Both the position numbers and the translations under genes were made by a program. Under the pieces are notes generated by a model. It saw nothing but the letters and a program-made list of their open reading frames with translations, ran no database searches and was not told the DNA's origin. This document shows positions 8,348-9,448 of a stretch of DNA of 9,448 bases, in pieces. The stretch is from JAVBOW01 sp031551595 (GTDB lineage: Bacteria > Bacteroidota > Bacteroidia > Bacteroidales > Rikenellaceae). The DNA is taken from contig JAVBNK010000035.1 of the NCBI GenBank assembly GCA_031551595.1, positions 1 to 9,448 on the forward strand, written 5' to 3'. Positions within the stretch are counted from its first letter, which is position 1. Each line of letters begins with the position of its first letter.

Positions 8348-9256
8348 TCAGAGGTTATTGGTGTGGCGTTCGGTTTTTTTGGGATAAATATCTTCGATCG
8401 TAATGAGTATGCCCGTTTCCTCGACGTTGCCGAAATCGGGATTGCACACCGTGCCGAACACGCGCATCGACGGCGAAAGGTTCATGTAGGAGTTGATCAG
8501 CGGCGGGACGTTCTCGTTCAGCGAGCGGATCACGCGCACCAGGGTTTTATAGTCTTCCTCGTAGGTGGCCCCGCAGAAGAGTTCGGCCAGCGCCCCGCGG
8601 TCCATGTCCAGTTCGATCGGGTAGATCGGCTCGACGAGGTGGTCGTGGTCGGGGAAATATTTTTGCAGGAAATAGACCAGGATATTGCGTGCGCCGCGGT
8701 GGTAGTCGCCGTACATGGTCACCTTGCCCAGGAAATAACGCGCCTCGGGATTGTAGACGATCAGCGCTCCCAGGCCGTCCCAGAGGTTGTCCAGCGCGTA
8801 GATGCCTTTGGGGTTGGTGCGTGTACCCTGGTAGGCGGGCTGCACGAAGGAGCGTCCCAACTCGATGGTGTAAGGCAGGAATTCGCGGCGGAAACGGTCG
8901 CTGAAACGGAAATAGTGCTCCGTGGAGAGGTAGGGTGTGTCGTTCGACCGCGAGATGATGTAGCGGTAGCCGCCCACGATCTCGCGCGCCGCAGGGTCCC
9001 ATACGATCAGTTGGTTGTAGCCCCCTTCGGCCAGGTCGTAGTCGTCGATGTCGACGGCCTGGCCCGTACCGCCGCCGGCCGTACGGAACGCAAGTTCGCG
9101 CAACCGGCCGATCTCGCGCATCGTGTGGGGGCTGTCGGCCGCCGTGACCACATAGATCCGGTTGCCTGCGTTATTGGTATATCGCAGGAGTCTTTCCGGA
9201 GCCAGTTCGGCCTCGATAAGTTCGCGTGCGACGGGGTCTATGATCGGTTCAGTCAT
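8348..9256 (-). CDS. glsB: GNAT-fold N-acyltransferase, GlsB/OlsB-like (glycine lipid synthesis)
   Basis: This 302-residue protein belongs to the OlsB/hemolysin-type acyltransferase group (Acetyltransf_5), related to acyl-homoserine-lactone synthases. In Bacteroides, GlsB joins a 3-hydroxy fatty acyl group from acyl carrier protein to glycine, the first step to glycine lipids; GlsA then adds a second acyl chain. Visible signatures are I-G-R-L-R-E-L-A-F-R-T-A-G-G-G-T-G (49-65), D-I-D-D-Y-D (69-74), L-I-V-W-D (83-87), I-V-G-G-Y-R-Y (93-99) and Y-T-I-E-L-G-R-S-F-V (129-138). The C-terminal part (about 150-285), with L-D-N-L-W-D-G-L-G-A-L and S-P-S-M-R-V-F-G-T, matches the Bacteroidetes form as I remember it. 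There is no signal peptide or membrane helix, so it should work at the inner face of the membrane. The downstream neighbour is an EEP-family enzyme, not GlsA, so the partner gene must be elsewhere or upstream outside the window. The family is firm; the exact substrate is less so. Confidence 0.75.
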   Translation of the reverse strand: MTEPIIDPVARELIEAELAPERLLRYTNNAGNRIYVVTAADSPHTMREIGRLRELAFRTAGGGTGQAVDIDDYDLAEGGYNQLIVWDPAAREIVGGYRYIISRSNDTPYLSTEHYFRFSDRFRREFLPYTIELGRSFVQPAYQGTRTNPKGIYALDNLWDGLGALIVYNPEARYFLGKVTMYGDYHRGARNILVYFLQKYFPDHDHLVEPIYPIELDMDRGALAELFCGATYEEDYKTLVRVIRSLNENVPPLINSYMNLSPSMRVFGTVCNPDFGNVEETGILITIEDIYPKKTERHTNNL

Positions 9257-9278
9257 CTTGCGGTATGCTCACAACGGC

Positions 9279-9309
9279 CAAAGGTAAGCATTTTGCGTGG
9301 ACGCGCCAA
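9279..9309 (-). promoter_or_regulatory. Promoter for the acyltransferase-EEP gene pair
   Basis: On the minus strand TTGG (9306-9309) is followed after 19 bases by TACCTTTG (9279-9286), an exact match to the Bacteroidetes -7 consensus TAnnTTTG with a partial -33 element. Transcription should begin near 9272, leaving a very short leader of about 16 bases before the ATG. Confidence 0.7.
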
Positions 9310-9342
9310 TTCTTGTGCGCCATTTTTGGGGTAGCCCTGCAA

Positions 9343-9428
9343 TTAACGTGAGTTGCGCTTAAGGACTTGTGTTATGTCTATGTATGTCAGCGATAATTCC
9401 GCAAGTCCTTAAGCACACCTCGCGTTAA
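9343..9428. repeat. 86-bp element of two 27-bp inverted arms ending in TTAA
   Basis: Two 27-base arms (9343-9369 and 9402-9428) are inverted copies that agree at 24 of 27 positions, around a 32-base centre. The inner part of each arm is perfect: CTTAAGGACTTG and CAAGTCCTTAAG. The arms begin and end with TTAA, as would be left by insertion at a TTAA site. The centre is too short to encode anything. It could be a miniature transposable element, a recombinase-invertible segment, or the DNA of a long RNA hairpin. It stands 34 bp upstream of the acyltransferase promoter's -33 element. Confidence 0.75.
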
Positions 9429-9448
9429 CGGCTTCAAAGAAGCCGTTT
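9427..9448. terminator. Terminator-like hairpin at the window edge
   Basis: AACGGCTTC and GAAGCCGTT form a perfect 9-bp stem with a 3-base AAA loop. A T follows on the plus strand before the sequence ends, so the length of any T-run cannot be judged. The stem shares two bases with the right arm of the neighbouring inverted repeat. It may end a gene lying to the right on the minus strand, or a short plus-strand transcript; neither is visible. Confidence 0.45.

Noticed and set aside
8153..9334. 393-codon plus-strand open frame opposite the acyltransferase and EEP genes
   Set aside because: Both minus-strand genes have conserved motifs throughout; the opposite frame has only the composition of a shadow.

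Overview
The window looks like chromosomal DNA from a fairly GC-rich member of the Bacteroidales; an Alistipes/Rikenellaceae-like host is my best guess, but that is inference. Supporting signs are three promoters of the Bacteroidetes type (TTTG-N19-TAnnTTTG or close), an ECF sigma factor paired with a FecR anti-sigma factor that ends in the Bacteroidetes-specific DUF4974-like domain, an S1 protein whose core reads like the Bacteroides form, an OlsB/GlsB-like N-acyltransferase of the glycine-lipid type, and weak or absent Shine-Dalgarno sequences.

Left part (1-2990, minus strand): a four-gene run reading leftwards, ECF sigma factor, FecR-like anti-sigma factor, a 257-residue lipoprotein, and the first 70 codons of another secreted protein that leaves the window. 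A near-perfect housekeeping promoter precedes the sigma gene. No TonB-dependent receptor (SusC type) follows the sigma/anti-sigma pair inside the window. The lipoprotein gene has a GC-rich leader and linker joined to a strongly AT-rich body that carries a zincin-like pattern with its first histidine replaced.

Middle (2868-7141, plus strand): after a divergent 393-bp intergenic region come rpsA (ribosomal protein S1 with long Ala/Lys/Glu-rich tails at both ends), rnz (RNase Z, tRNA 3' processing) 14 bp later, and a helical HEAT-like protein of unknown function overlapping the end of rnz by 16 bp. The most striking object here is a textbook intrinsic terminator, a perfect 12-bp stem plus eight T, lying inside the rnz coding sequence 78 bp after the rpsA stop codon. 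It suggests that rnz and the third gene are expressed only by read-through, perhaps permitted by ribosomes translating the start of rnz.

Right part (7142-9448, minus strand): a GlsB/OlsB-like acyltransferase, with its own TAnnTTTG promoter, followed by a membrane-anchored endonuclease/exonuclease/phosphatase-family enzyme, probably one transcript. Upstream of that promoter lies an 86-bp element made of two 27-bp inverted arms, each ending in TTAA, directly followed by a terminator-like hairpin at the window edge. The plus and minus gene groups converge over 6961-7141, where no clear terminator is visible.
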